Source: Acanthosepion lycidas
Taxonomy: Eukaryota > Mollusca > Cephalopoda > Sepiida > Sepiidae
NCBI GenBank assembly: GCA_963932145.1
Contig: OZ010574.1
Location: forward strand, 80,168,398-80,232,397
Reading direction: 5' to 3'
Length of the DNA stretch: 64,000 nt
This document shows, in pieces, positions 35,830 to 47,149 of this stretch; positions within the stretch are counted from its first letter, which is position 1; every line of letters begins with the position of its first letter. Both the position numbers and the translations under genes were made by a program. The notes beneath the pieces are model-generated. The model had not been told where the DNA came from, searched no databases, and was given only the letters and a program-made list of their open reading frames with translations.

Positions 35830-36250
35830 TAGAAATATTGAAAATAAATACAGTGTATCTAAATATGAATTAGAGAAATGTCGTAAATAGATCATTCCAT
35901 CTTTAATGAATTTAAAATGTTTTGCGGCAATTTTTAACATCAACTTGAATTTTTTCTTGTTAAAAAGTTGAATAATTTAATATAATTCAATATTATGGAT
36001 AAAAAAATAATGAATTTTATATTGTGCTTTTTTTTCGAGATTTATCATGAACAAAAGAAATTCATGCATCTGAATAAAAAAAAGAATGATGTCAAAATCA
36101 GCGAAAATTTTGCATCCTTTTAATAGTCAATTGTACGTAGTTTAATTTTTAATCTCGATAAACGTAGGTATAAAAAAAAAAGCAAATGCTGATAAGATAG
36201 CGAGGGTCACAAATCGCAAACCACTTCCCGGGGACTCCAAGCAGGATCCC
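35830..36250 (-). repeat. Unknown dispersed repeat F, copy 1
   Basis: Its reverse complement aligns with 51,165-51,590: GTGACCCTCGCTATCT, ACAATTGACTATTAAAAGGA, TGATTTTGACATCATTC, GCCGCAAAACATTT. By eye roughly 70-75% identical. No coding part is seen. Nature (MITE, SINE or 3' UTR of a larger element) is unknown. Confidence 0.75.
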
Positions 36251-37469
36251 CAGTCCCTGTCGTGCGGGTCGGGGGTAGTATGCGTCGGCACTGGGTGGTA
36301 ATAATGTTTTATTTCATCAGTGTAGATAGATAAATAGATATGAACAGACTGAGATAGATTAAGAGAGATGGAAGGAGAAAGAGAGAGAGAGAGAAATGTA
36401 ATTATTTTCCGCTAGGAATATTTTTCCAGCAAAAGGAAATATGTTTGCCAAGAAATATTAAAAGAGGAAACAATTAAACTCATTATGCTGAATTGTGATA
36501 GATTACAATACACTGATAGGTTTTGGCAGTATCTCAATCAATTAGTATGTTCTAATTACTTTTGCACAACAGCAAATGCATAATTAGAAGAAACTTAAAA
36601 GGAAAAAATTGACTTGAATTAACGAGTTTTATCCAGGCAAAAAACATGGCTCAACACAAAAGTTTTAAAGGTCAAATATTTTTCTGTCTTTAAATATTCA
36701 CAAGAAAAAAATTGGAATAAGTATTTCTGCAGACCGCGTTTCAATTCGTTTTATATTTCAATTATACATACAGAAATAATTATAGCTTAAAAAACTTAAT
36801 AAAAAAACACCGATATATGATTGAAGACGTGAATATAGTTTTATATATATGATTTAACCAGTGATTGGAAAAATAACGTATTTTCTACTGATCCCCGAAG
36901 TGGAGTTCAAAACCGTTGGATTATTTTTTTAACGGATCCTAAACAAGAATAAATATAAGTTATTAAAGGGAAGGGAAACTTTGCCAAAGTACGTTTACCA
37001 TTTTTATTCAACAATGTAAAACAACAATATAAAATGATATAAACATTGTACTGAAAGTCAATGAGGTTTGCACTCTACAAGATTTCTACCTTTTGAGCTA
37101 AGGTGAGATGAAATGGTCAAATACCATCTATGAATATATTTGTTCCCCATGGTGTGAGTCTGAATGCTAGTTGCAGTACGTGTTGCTCTAACCTCTTCTC
37201 TGGATCAGACTGGTATCTAACAGTGACAAGGTCCTTAATCCATCTCAGTTATTCCTATTGTGCCAAGGGCATTAATTTATCTGCTCGCTAGGTGGAGTGT
37301 TCTATCTAAAACCCTACAAGACCATGATAACGACTAGATTTTGAATTCTGATTTTCACGGTAGGCAGTCATTTCATTCCTTCCATTTTGATTTGTACTCT
37401 AACAACCAAAAGCCTACAGTTGAGTCTACATTAAAATTATTCTGTCTTGTTCAATTAAATTTTCTTTGC
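36251..37469. other. Unassigned, GC-richer patch at its left
   Basis: 36,220-36,300 is GC-rich (CGTGCGGGTCGGGGG) and may be the head of repeat F. A tRNA-like A box on the minus strand near 37,090 (CTTAGCTCAAAAGGTAGA) is suggestive only. Confidence 0.3.
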
Positions 37470-37720
37470 AACGTAGGGGGAGAGGACAGAGTTAGCTATC
37501 TTTTGTTCTTCACTATTTCCTTAAAACTTCCGTATTGCTCACATGTTCTGTCTATGGTATTCGCAGTATCCTTAGAATTATATCTTTGTTTCCTCAAATC
37601 TCCTCTCCATCTAGGAAACTGTCCAGCATTCACGGTTATATAAGACGATTTATATTACAAAGCAGATCAGCACTCATTTCTTTGTTTTTAACAAAAAGTC
37701 GTCTATTTTTTCTTTAGAAA
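37470..37720 (-). mobile_element. LINE family C fragment
   Basis: The reverse complement carries the LEMEMWF...RRMLRI / EHVSNTEVLRK region (TGCTCACATGTTCTGTCTAT on plus) and the upstream QRSPS-like spacer. Heavily decayed. Confidence 0.65.
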
Positions 37721-37757
37721 CGTTTCTTTTTATAGAAAAACATACTTGTCCGTGTGT

Positions 37758-37787
37758 ATGCACGCACACACACGCCCCACGCGCGCG

Positions 37788-37826
<39 letters not shown>
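37758..37826. repeat. (CA)n(TA)n with CGCG
   Basis: Alternating purine-pyrimidine run including CACGCGCGCGCACACA, then AT units. Potential Z-DNA-type composition. Confidence 0.9.
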
Positions 37827-38174
37827 AACACGTATGTAAAAAAAGTGTTTCAAATGTATGTCCTTATGTGTGCACAACTTCTTGCTGTTTCTGTATACGC
37901 GCGTGTATATCTTTGCATCTATGCACACATACTTGACAAAACAACAGGAAAAATATAAATGAATAAAAATGTATGGAAGCGGGTAGACAAAACATAAAAG
38001 AAACAATGAAAGCGAGAGAGATTGAAGACGGTGTTTGTGTTCCTTCACGTCTTTTTCCTCTTTTTCTCTTTCGAATAGACCCACTCTCTTATAGTTTCCT
38101 TCCCTTTTTCAGTTCTTGCATTTTCCGTCTTTTGTCCGTCGAGGATATTTTTTTTGTTTGTTGGTGATTGACAG
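37827..38174. other. Unassigned sequence
   Basis: No recognised feature. Confidence 0.3.
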
Positions 38175-38335
38175 TTATTCAATTCCAAACCCTAAGACAC
38201 ACACGCACATTTGCATACAAAGAAAAAGCAGGCGAGGAAATTAAAAAGTCCCGAAAGAATGAAAGAAAACACCGACAAACATGAGGTTAAAAAAGGAATT
38301 GTGATTTAAGTTTTTCTATTTGAACAGGCCACGGT
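38175..38335 (+). repeat. Repeat G, copy 1 (single 43-bp unit)
   Basis: TTCAATTCCAAACC...CACATTTGCATACAAAGAAA, one GCAGGCGAGGAAATTAAAAA unit, then ACATGAGGTTAAAAAAG and a TTGAACAGGCCACG end. Same flanks as 38,829-39,256. Confidence 0.85.
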
Positions 38336-38337
38336 TG

Positions 38338-38339
<2 letters not shown>

Positions 38340-38396
<57 letters not shown>
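38340..38396. repeat. (AAT)n microsatellite
   Basis: Nineteen AAT units. Confidence 0.96.
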
Positions 38397-38397
<1 letters not shown>

Positions 38398-38828
38398 GTA
38401 AAAAAATGAAAAATAAAAAAATACCTCAGGAAAGATTTTTTTAAAACTCGAAATATCTTAAATTTCTGACTCTGTTAGTTCAATCCCTAAATCCAGTAGT
38501 ACAAAAAGTATATTAAAGCTTATGTTGATGTGAAAGTTTTTACCAATTTTTAACAGGTATTTCTTGTCATAGATTCATAAGTTATTCAGTCAGCAGAGTA
38601 AACGTATTTTTCAGTATATAGCACGCGTTACACCAAAATTTAATGGCCAAATCTGTTTGCGTTATACACACCGAAGGTATGAATAAAAGTAATAAACCCA
38701 ATTCCCAAATCCACCCCGGCACCCCGAAATAGTATGGTCTCGAAATTAATATTATGAATGGATTGTGAATACGAGAAGACAAGTTTCAATACTTATTATA
38801 GCAAAGAGGATTCCATGTAAAAATATTT
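38397..38828. other. Unassigned sequence
   Basis: No recognised feature. Confidence 0.3.
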
Positions 38829-39256
38829 TAGTTCAATTCCAACCGGAAGAAATACACAAACACATTTGCATACAAAGAAAACGCAGACGAGGAAATTAAA
38901 AAGTACCGAGAGAACGAATAAAAACGCAGACGAGGAAATTAAAAAGTCCCGAAAGAACGAATAAAAACGCAGACGAGGAAATTAAAAAGTCCCGAAAGAA
39001 CGAATAAAAACGCAGACGAGGAAAGTAAAAAGTCCCGAAAGAACGAATAAAAACGCAGACGAGGAAATTAAAAAGTCCCGAAAGAACGAATAAAAACGCA
39101 GACGAGGAAAGTAAAAAGTCCCGAAAGAACGAATAAAAACGCAGACGAGGAAATTAAAAAGTCCCGAAAGAACGAATAAAAACACTGAGAAACATGAGGT
39201 TAAAAAAGAGAATTGTGGTTTAAGATTTTCTATGTGACCAGGCCTAAGCCACGTCT
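38829..39256 (+). repeat. Repeat G, copy 2, with seven-unit 43-bp array
   Basis: Same left (CACATTTGCATACAAAGAAA) and right (ACATGAGGTTAAAAAAG, GACCAGGCC) flanks as copy 1. The internal unit ACGCAGACGAGGAAATTAAA...CCCGAAAGAACGAAT is repeated seven times (about 38,877-39,181). Units differ mainly at AAATTA/AAAGTA. Confidence 0.93.
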
Positions 39257-39589
39257 ATAAAATGATGTAAAAATAGATTCGAAGATTTAGAAACCGTAGT
39301 GTTTATGAAATGTGAAGGCATCTGAGTAAAGAATTTTGTTGTGAAAAATAAGAAGTGATATTGAGATAAAGTCATTAAGAAAGAATGAACACAATTGATG
39401 GTAGCGATCAGAGAAACTATTCTCTTTTCATCATAATGTTATGATAAGTACGTATGGTGGCAGAACAAAGAAGAAACAACGAAACATTAAAGAAATAAAC
39501 AATTGTATTAACGTAAAAATACAACAAATGAAAAAATCAGGTTAGAGTTTTCTCATATGAAAGAAAAAGAGATAAGTGAAGTTGTAAAA
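39257..39589. other. Unassigned sequence
   Basis: No recognised feature. Confidence 0.3.
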
Positions 39590-39960
39590 GGCGTCCGGTG
39601 AAGCGTACGGAAGGAGAGAGAATGAGTTGTGACTTACTGGGGCGACGGCTTTTTGGCGAGATGGGAGGTCGCCTTCCGATGAAGTCTGTGAACCTGGACT
39701 AAGATGCCGTCTAACTGCTGAAATATCCCCTTTGGTCGGCTTTTACGTCAAATCGGCTCCACTTTTTATTTTGTTTATTTAGGCGGGAGTGGGTGGTACT
39801 GGGTGGAAATTCTGGATTGTATTGCTCATTTTTTCTTTGAGTCTGTGAGTAAAACGGAAGATATGTGCGGAGCCTTGCGCAGTTGACGGAATTTTAGTTT
39901 AGTTTTCGGAGTTCGGCACATTGACATCCAGTCAGTGAAGGGAATTAGTGCAGCGTGAAT
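39590..39960. other. CpG-richer patch, possible 5' exon or promoter
   Basis: CpG dinucleotides are clearly denser than in the surroundings (GGCGTCCGGTGAAGCGTACG, GGGGCGACGGC). A splice-donor-like A|GTAAGTCA on the minus strand lies at about 39,633-39,642. No open frame of note. It could be an untranslated first exon or simply an old GC-rich repeat. Confidence 0.25.
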
Positions 39961-40374
39961 CAGAAGAAGATCTGGTTTTAGGGAGAATGTAACAATAATA
40001 TTGGATCCAAGGATTAAATGTCTGAGGATTTTTTATTTTATTTATTTATTTATTTATTTTTTTTTATCAAACTAAATAATGCTAAACTTTTGTTTATTTA
40101 CGGTATTTTCTTATTTTTGACTGAATTTAAAATATTACACTTAATTTTTGTATAATAAAAATCTTTCCAATACGGACGCAGGTGCGTCTAATATTTCGAA
40201 AAATAGAGTATTTTTACAGCGTTCTTTGATAATATGCCACCTTTCAGGTAAAATTCCATGAAGAAAAGAATTAGTACAATTTTTTTTAAAGATTTCTTTA
40301 ATAATCTTTTTTAATATCTCGAAATTATTCAGTCCACTAAAAAAAAAAAAAAAAAAAAAAAAAGAAAAAAGAGA
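39961..40374. other. Unassigned, ends in (A)n
   Basis: A TTTA run at about 40,040 and an A-run at 40,339-40,362. A minus frame (SFLHGILPERWHIIKERC) is unrecognised. Confidence 0.3.
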
Positions 40375-40623
40375 ATCTCTAAATACATAGCAGAGGCACC
40401 AGACCAGAGGTGATAGCAATATTTAATACATGGACGAAATGGTAGACTTATAAATATGTATGGTAGATTCTGGAAAGAAAAATTGTCTAGCATGACACAG
40501 TGAACCAACTTTCCTAGCAGCAGACCTAGCAATGGATTCAGTATAATCTTTTTACTTCATGTCAGCCGAAAAATCATACTCCGAGGCGGGGGGTGCAAGA
40601 AGTCACTTTCCTGGAGGTTAGCA
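40375..40623 (-). mobile_element. LINE family A thumb-region fragment
   Basis: The minus strand reads KLVHCVMLDNFSFQNLPY and FRPCIKYCYHLWSGASAMYL, the same region as 24,260-24,496. The C-terminus is missing; the fragment starts next to an A-run. Confidence 0.85.
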
Positions 40624-40797
40624 TACCGTAGGCAAGAAGAACAAAGGAAAACATCTAGTAGACAACCTAAAGAATTTGTGTAACCTGGAAGAAATGGCAA
40701 GAGGAGGGAGGCTACTTAGGCATGCAAAAGATAGGAAGCTAGGGAGATCCATTATCACCCACGTTCTGAAGGAATATGACACATAAAAGAAGATCAG
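40624..40797 (+). mobile_element. LINE family C 3' end
   Basis: Begins exactly where the family A fragment stops. Reads GRQEEQRKT and later IITHVLKEYDT, ending GAAGGAATATGACACATAAA as in other family C tails. Compressed relative to longer copies. Confidence 0.7.
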
Positions 40798-42194
40798 TCA
40801 GACATGTTTGATTCTCTTCTTCTTCAACTGTGTGTGTTATTTGTATTGTACCTTCCTTTAGACGTCCCTCTAGTTAGTTTTCAAGTTCTAAAATTTTATA
40901 GAATGTTCTTTGTTTTTAAAAAGAAAGAAGCAAAAAATATTCTTATACCAGTACTGGCACATGGTTGCACCAACTAGATAATTGTCATAAGATTCTATGG
41001 TCCATAATCAAACATTGTATGCACAAAGTTTTGGAAAAATGTTTAAAGAGTTGCGCTGAAAATGCAATTTATATACAACCATAATTTTTCAGCAAAATAA
41101 AAATGATCTATTTTTTACAAAAAAATCCTTCAAGATTATACAAGCGTAAGCATATGAACATTGGCGGGACGAAGAACTTTATACATCGAACTAATATTCT
41201 AAGCCAGTGAAAAGGTCACTTGACATCATAAGAAAGAAACTGCTGTTCATGAGATCTAAAATTTGGCAGGAAGAATTCTAGACAGTTATTGAAATTAGAA
41301 CATACACAAACGGTTTAAATCAGGGGTTCCGTATTTTTTATTGCTGGGAAGTTACTAAAAGTAATAGGCATCTGACGAAGATCAGAAAGTGCAGTGATTG
41401 AAACGTGAGATAAAGACAAAAAAATATGGAAACAGATCAGAAAGAATAAGTGCATAATAATAGTAATATCATATTTCTAGAGTGTTCATCAGTTGAAATG
41501 TTATGACCAAAACATGGAAACAACTTCAAAGAAATCAATTTATAATAGAAACATTACTTTGTCCTAGGACTTCAGATAGAAAGAAACTCGGGGATAAATA
41601 GACAAACGAATACCTGTATAATGATAATGAAGTCTATTCTCAGAAATTCAGACAAATATATTTTGCCGGCAAGGTAAAGTTTGATTAATTGATTAATTTG
41701 TTTTTTTTTACCGCTTATCGACATTTTGCAGGTTATTTAAAACCAGAAAATATTTTTAGATTGTAAGAATTTTTTTGCGGATAATAATGATTTTTACTAG
41801 TATGTGATACTATTTGCCGTTGCCGCGGTAAAACGGAAGAAGCTTTTGTTAAAACATTATAAAGTGTTATGTGCTGAGAGACATTGAAACGAGAAGGGTT
41901 AATACCAAAATCCCATGAGAAGAATTGAGGATTTAATTCACACATAAACGACTTAAATTTATATCGAGTATTCTGAACAATGGAAAAGTGACCCAGACTT
42001 AAGGGCAATATTTATTGACACACAGCTGTAAATGCAGGCTGGAAAGCGGAAAAATAGATTTTGTAAACAACTGAATTTGGAACTGAGTTTTCCTGGACGA
42101 AAAATAGTCGAGGTAGCAGGCGCAGATAATACATCAAGAAGGATGGAGGAACCACCCACGCTCACTGAAGAGGTTGGTGAGAGAGGATAATAAA
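40798..42194. other. Unassigned sequence
   Basis: No recognised gene. Minus frames at 41,733-42,165 are non-repetitive but match nothing I know. Confidence 0.3.
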
Positions 42195-42475
42195 TAAACC
42201 GGGGGGGAGATTCACCTAAATGCTCCTACCCCCATGCCAGTTGCGGCGAATGTCCATGAATACGAATGCGCGAAGCGAATTAGTCTGTAGAAAAGAGAAG
42301 AGAGGTAGAAGAGACGGTGACGAGGCCAGAGACAGGAGAGAGGCCCACGTGATTATCTGCCGACGAAAGCCGCCGATGAAAGCCGCCGACGAAAGCCTTT
42401 GTGCCAAACTTTACCAAAGCAGTAAGCTAAACTTTGCCAAGTCAACAACGATGATATCACTTCCGATTTAGATGC
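42195..42475 (+). other. CpG-richer patch with 83-codon frame
   Basis: GC- and CpG-rich relative to the window, with three GCCGCCGACGAAAGCC-type units (about 42,358-42,400) and an E-box CACGTG near 42,349. The frame at 42,220-42,471 is basic and unrecognised. It might be a first exon or promoter, but no splice or Kozak evidence is convincing. Confidence 0.25.
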
Positions 42476-42784
42476 GGGTTGGGCTGATAACTAACTGCAT
42501 GCGAAATCTGATAATAACCAATTATTGTACGAAGGACTTATATAAAAACAGTATTTACTTTTGTTCAATTTATTCGAGTGTTATTTTTCCCTGCACGTCT
42601 TCGCCCTGCTTGGACCAGCTCAACACGAAGATAACTGCGATGATTCGGTCTTGGCTGTCTTATGATCTAAAAAATCAGTACGTGGGATAAGGTTAATTTA
42701 GGATTGAAGCGGTTACTTCAGCGATCAGCCGCAGTATTAGAAATCTTGGACGACTTGGGAGGGTGTTGCACGATTACAGGTACG
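42476..42784. other. Unassigned sequence
   Basis: No recognised feature. Confidence 0.3.
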
Positions 42785-43063
42785 TCTTACTAATTAACCC
42801 ATCGCTGGAGGGAGAAGAGGCGGATTCCTATCTTTCTCAATGGTATTTGAACATAAGTGAATATAATGAACCCGCCTAGAATTGGAACTCGGCTCTCCGA
42901 TTTCCAATTACAAACCGTTATCCTTTGCACCACCCGTACACACAAGCTTACAGCAGCTAGTATTTCCAAGCGGTCACCCATCTAGGAACTTATAATGTCC
43001 GACATTGCTTAAATTTAGTGATCGTACGAGAATCAGTGTTTCAACGTGATATGGCCGAAAGTC
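42785..43063 (-). mobile_element. Composite 5S-tRNA SINE, copy 2
   Basis: On the minus strand the head (43,063 down to 42,946, 118 nt) follows 5S rRNA along its whole length: GGCCATATCACGTTGAAA, TTCTCGTACGATCAC, TTAAGCAATGTCGG, AGATGGGTGACCGCTTGG. Then comes a tRNA-like module (GGTGGTGCAAAGGATAACGG, GAGCCGAGTTCCAATTCTA). The body (CTCTTCTCCCTCCAGC) matches the 53 kb copy. The 3' tail is absent. Changes from a normal 5S in the middle (ACATTATAAGTTCC) argue against a working 5S gene. Confidence 0.85.
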
Positions 43064-43239
43064 GCTAAGTAAGGCGCCTAGAAATGAAAATAGGTTCAAA
43101 CAAATTGTGATTTCCTATGAAAAAGAAACAAAAACAAAAACAAAATTTATGGTATAATGGGTTAAAATTCCTCCAGCGTTGGAAGGGATCTTCTCTGCAT
43201 GATGGGCGCCATTTAATATCACGATTTTACCTTTATATG

Positions 43240-43595
43240 TCTACAATCAGAAAGGTTTATATTCTATGCCACCATTTGGATTATGACACAGAGTATATCA
43301 CCCTCAGTCTTCAGATATCTCAAGACACATAGGTTTATATTCTCTTCCGTCATTTTGTTTACTCCCTAGACTGATCAACAAATTACATTCTACTTTTGAG
43401 GTGTTGGTATTTTACATAGTGGGTCACTTTTAATACCATTTTTTATCATTATATCTTAAAGCACACAGGTTTATATTCTCTTCCTTCATTTTGTTTTCTC
43501 CCTAGTCTGATCAACAAATTACATTCTACATTTGAAGTGTTACTATTTTACATCGTGGAACACTTTTAATATCATCTTTTTATCTGTGAGCCATT
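43240..43595. repeat. 136-bp tandem duplication plus partial third unit
   Basis: GGTTTATATTCTCTTCC occurs at 43,332 and 43,468, and in altered form at 43,254. The units share GATCAACAAATTACATTCTA and ACACTTTTAATA. Confidence 0.93.
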
Positions 43596-44526
43596 AAATT
43601 GGAGGACATAATCTCTGATTTCACCTGGAGATGGGTGAGCTTCGTCAGGCCTACTTGCCCAAAACGGCTTCCAATGCAGATATATAGAGGAAGCTGGTCC
43701 GGTGTTCGTTTGCATAGCCACCCTACGACCATATCCGGTCATGAGATTGGTGAAGGTGATGAATTGTAATTAATGATTATTTGTCATGTTATACGCTTTT
43801 CTAGTTTGATTTTATAAAATGATCGATTTGCGAAACGTGCTTTTATTTATTTTTCTAAATATGTTTCTAAAAAGTTAAATGGATATAAACAGTGCGTTAG
43901 TGGCTAATGTTACAGTTGTCACGGAATCAACAAAGAAAGTTTGGCTTTCACCTTGACAGTTACATATCTGTGTAAGTTCCGCTTTGCTAGAATTAAGTTA
44001 ATAGAAACGTAATTCCTTTAAAATAGTTACTGAACTTTCAGTCTCTAAAGAGAGATCAAGTCAAATTCTAAGAAAATCTAGTGATGCTGGAGATGATATA
44101 GAACATATATTATTGACAAGATATTTACTAAGAAAACAAAAGATTTAAGAAAGTATATTTTTTTGTTTACTGCATGTTAAGATTGAGATTTTACAGTAGA
44201 CACTGTTCTGTCAATACATACGAGGGTGGTAAACAGTTTCAAACACTACCATAAATCAATGTGGTCACAACAATGGCTGGCAATTTGAATCACGAAACCT
44301 ACGCAGAAGTAATCAAGAACCATCAGTATATCAACAAATGTGAGAGTGAATTTTAGAGTCCTGATATATACCTGCAGGTAAGTGAAGATATGACCACAAG
44401 GTCATGACATGAGTTCGAGGCTAACCAGGTAACAGCCTAAATTGAAACCATATTGAGAACATGTTGACAAAGAGTGTCCCGAACAACAATATGGTTAGTA
44501 GCAAGGAGGAGCGAAAGCAAACTATG
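43596..44526. other. Unassigned sequence
   Basis: Includes GGTGAGCTTCGTCAGGCC at 43,634-43,651 and a consensus splice-donor-like CAGGTAAGTG at 44,375-44,384. Neither is linked to a coding exon. Confidence 0.3.
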
Positions 44527-44740
44527 AAGAATATTTGGGTGATCGAAATGATTCTTCACCTGTACTGGAATCTGATGACCTTTGTGCCAAACTGAAAGAA
44601 TGATCGAGAACAATGGTGATAACGACGACAACGATGAGTAAGGTGGAATAAAAAAAGACTGAAAAATATTTGGGTAACCAAAATGGCTCTCGACCCATGT
44701 TGTAACCAAATGAACTGTGTGCTTCACCAAACTGAAGGAA
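44527..44740 (-). repeat. 131-bp tandem duplication, degenerate
   Basis: GAATATTTGGGTGATCGAAATG and AAATATTTGGGTAACCAAAATG (given only as the shared ATATTTGGGT core) with a shared TGTG-C-AAACTGAA end. Two units at about 44,527-44,605 and 44,658-44,740. Confidence 0.75.
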
Positions 44741-44867
44741 ACTTCAATAAAATAGCTAAGAAGAGTTAATAATTTCAGTGAACTTATAATTTAAAGTATC
44801 ATGGTTATGTTTAATAAACAATCCCTATCATTACTTCAGCTGTTGTTAACTACAGAAATAATTTTGC

Positions 44868-45050
44868 CAATCAAAGCCTTTATAACTAAGGAATAAGACT
44901 AACAAAAGAGATTCCCGCCAACTCCAATAGCAATAATTAAAAAGTGTGCGAACCTAGTAAGGAGGTTAACATGTGAAATTTCATGAACGTTTTACAATTT
45001 AAAACCTTTCTAAAAAAGCATTATTTTGACTTGCCCATTTTCTTTAAAAC
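44868..45050 (+). mobile_element. LINE family B scrap
   Basis: AGCCTTTATAACTAAGGAATAA parallels GGCCTTTACAACTAAGACT of the 17.6 kb copy. A downstream F-NLKPFLKK-like segment fits the end of such polyproteins. Weak. Confidence 0.4.
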
Positions 45051-45879
45051 GTCGACATAAGTCCAGTCAACATACACGAGGGGCGGATTCCAGCCTCGGC
45101 ACACATTTAATTCAATACTAAAACTTTAAAAACTAAAATAGAGCGATCTGACTGGTTTATTATTCATTTTCTTTTTTCACATAGCATGTTTTCTACTCCG
45201 TTTGAAACAAGAGGCCTGATTCAATGAAACCGATTGGAAATTTACAAGTGTCGTATGTTGAAAATAATTAAAAAGTGCGTGATAAATGTTCACAAATCTG
45301 CTTCTCTTGTTTAGACTGGATTTCGTGAAGGATTCTACTGGAAAATCAATTTTAAATAAAATACAAACGTTCCTTTGGTTTCATTTGCAGGAAATAAAGT
45401 AGTTTTTATTATGAGATGCCATTTTGAAATGTATGAAAAACTATGATTTTAGTTGCTTAGACTATGTATATTTTTTTCATAATATTTCTCACTTTCTTCT
45501 CAATGTTTATCGTATTTCTAAGAAATGCAAACACGGAAAGATGCAATTCCCACTTAAATGATACGTTAACAGAACAAAGGTATCTTAATTTGATTTATTT
45601 CTTTATGGATGCATTTATTTATTTTTCCCCAGATAGAAAGAATTTATATCTGTGGAAGATAGCAATGCACAGCTTGCTTCTTCTTGGAGAATTTCTTATT
45701 TCCAACATAGCTTGATGATATTTATTAACATACGTATATACATTAATGTGGTACCGGGGTAAGTACTGAACACAGTAGTTTGATGCACATTCGCAGGAGC
45801 TAGGTTTACAAAAACTAACTAAATAATATATTAAGAAATAAATAAAAGATAGACAAGACAAGATATAGATAACAGAAGA

Positions 45880-45914
<35 letters not shown>

Positions 45915-46381
45915 AGAGAGAGAGAGAGATGACCTGTGAAAAGCGAGATGGAAATTAAGTACAAGTGAACATATCAATACATTTCTCTGATTTTTCTTAG
46001 CCTTCGACAGTGATGGTTTATCATGATTTGTATCTTGCGAACATCGCACAGTCTTTGCAAGAAGTGATACTCACTCCCACGTATGAGTCAGACGTTTACC
46101 AATTTCCTTTCTTAGACAGAATCTCTGTTGTTTGTGCCATCGTTATTTCTTTGTTTCCTTTGTCTTTTCTTTTTTTCTTTCTTTTTATCATTCTCTTTGT
46201 TGTTTTGGGGTCCCCCCCTAGCTTCTTTCAGTTCCCATGTCTTACACATTTTTTTAAATTTCGTTTTCTTTGTGTTACTGGCGTATTGTTTTGTACACCT
46301 AAGAAGCTTTTCGGAAGAAAAGCATCTTTATTTTGCCCTCACTGGAACCCTTGATGTGGTTGGACTTCAGTTTTAGGCAAA
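45051..46381. other. Unassigned, with (AT)n(AG)n at 45,881-45,930
   Basis: Frames at 46,010-46,376 are Phe/Leu-rich and unrecognised. No other feature. Confidence 0.35.
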
Positions 46382-46425
46382 TGGCATTTTCTTTCTTTCT
46401 TTCTTTCATTCCTTCTTTCTTTCCA
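46382..46425. repeat. (TTTC)n microsatellite
   Basis: Short TTTC/TTCC run. Confidence 0.9.
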
Positions 46426-46498
46426 TTCTGGTCTGACTCATAGCGACTATTGATATTTATACATACACTGATTTATACAGCCTGGTGTCCTCGTCACA

Positions 46499-46745
46499 AA
46501 GTGCGGTTAGTTTAACGGTTATCAGCACAAAAATAAATAAATAAATAAACAAAAAACAAAAAACAAAAAACAAATATACTTCGCGATCTGAGTTCAAATT
46601 CCGACCAAGTCACTTCGCACCACAAAGCTTGGGAAAAGCATGAATCCATTCTTCCTTCACTAAAATTAATGAATTGAATAGCAGAGTAGAGTAGTCTATC
46701 TTGGAGAGATACAGTTGTTTATTTAAAACCGTAGATAAACCAGTT
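46499..46745 (+). mobile_element. tRNA-headed SINE sharing the composite SINE body
   Basis: A-box-like GTGCGGTTAGTTTAACGGTT at the left and B-box-like GAGTTCAAATTCCGACC at about 46,590, separated by an (AAAT)n/(AAAC)n run. The body CTTGGGAAAAGCATGAATCC...TTCTTCCTTCAC matches CTTGGGAAAAGTTGAATCC...CTTCTCCCTCC of the 53 kb SINE. The tail TTTAAAACCGTAGATAAACC resembles its tail hairpin. There is no 5S part. Confidence 0.75.
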
Positions 46746-46794
46746 TACAACATTTACCGAAACTTCATGATAATGCACAGTTAATAAAAGAAAC

Positions 46795-46862
46795 AGAACC
46801 TGTGGAGAGCCATAGTCACCTACATCGTAAAGGGAGAAGTACATTTAAAAGAAAACGTCATT
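46795..46862 (+). mobile_element. LINE family C tail
   Basis: CTGTGGAGAGCCATAGTCAC (RKLWRAIVTY), then GTAAAGGGAGAAGTACA. Only the last 70 bp remain. Confidence 0.7.
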
Positions 46863-47149
46863 ATCTTGTTATACTCACAATATTACGATCGTTGTACTAT
46901 CCTTCGAAAACAGCCTGTTATATTTATTAAGGCTCTTGAATTGTTTTACTGTACTCTTTATTCAATCCACAAGAAGATAATTCCCATTTCGCTATGTTAA
47001 AGGGAGTTAACTTATATTAGATAATTCAATCTTGTGGGGTTGCCATTTTCCGTTCTCCTCAATAGACTACAAGATAACAGATTCACTAGTGATCCTTGTG
47101 AATTCCAAATGAATAAATCCGAAACCATTACAGAGGTTAACAAAAGCCT
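46863..47149. other. Unassigned sequence
   Basis: No recognised feature. It may belong to the neighbouring Tc1 fossil. Confidence 0.3.

Noticed and set aside
38877-39181. CRISPR-like array (regular 43-bp period)
   Set aside because: The units are contiguous with no unique spacers, and the sequence is animal.
42946-43063. Functional 5S rRNA gene
   Set aside because: It has 5S-like length but several changes in conserved positions, and it is followed directly by the SINE tRNA-like module.
44375-44384. Splice donor CAGGTAAGTG marking an exon
   Set aside because: The upstream frame is only 27 codons and closes before the site; probably chance.
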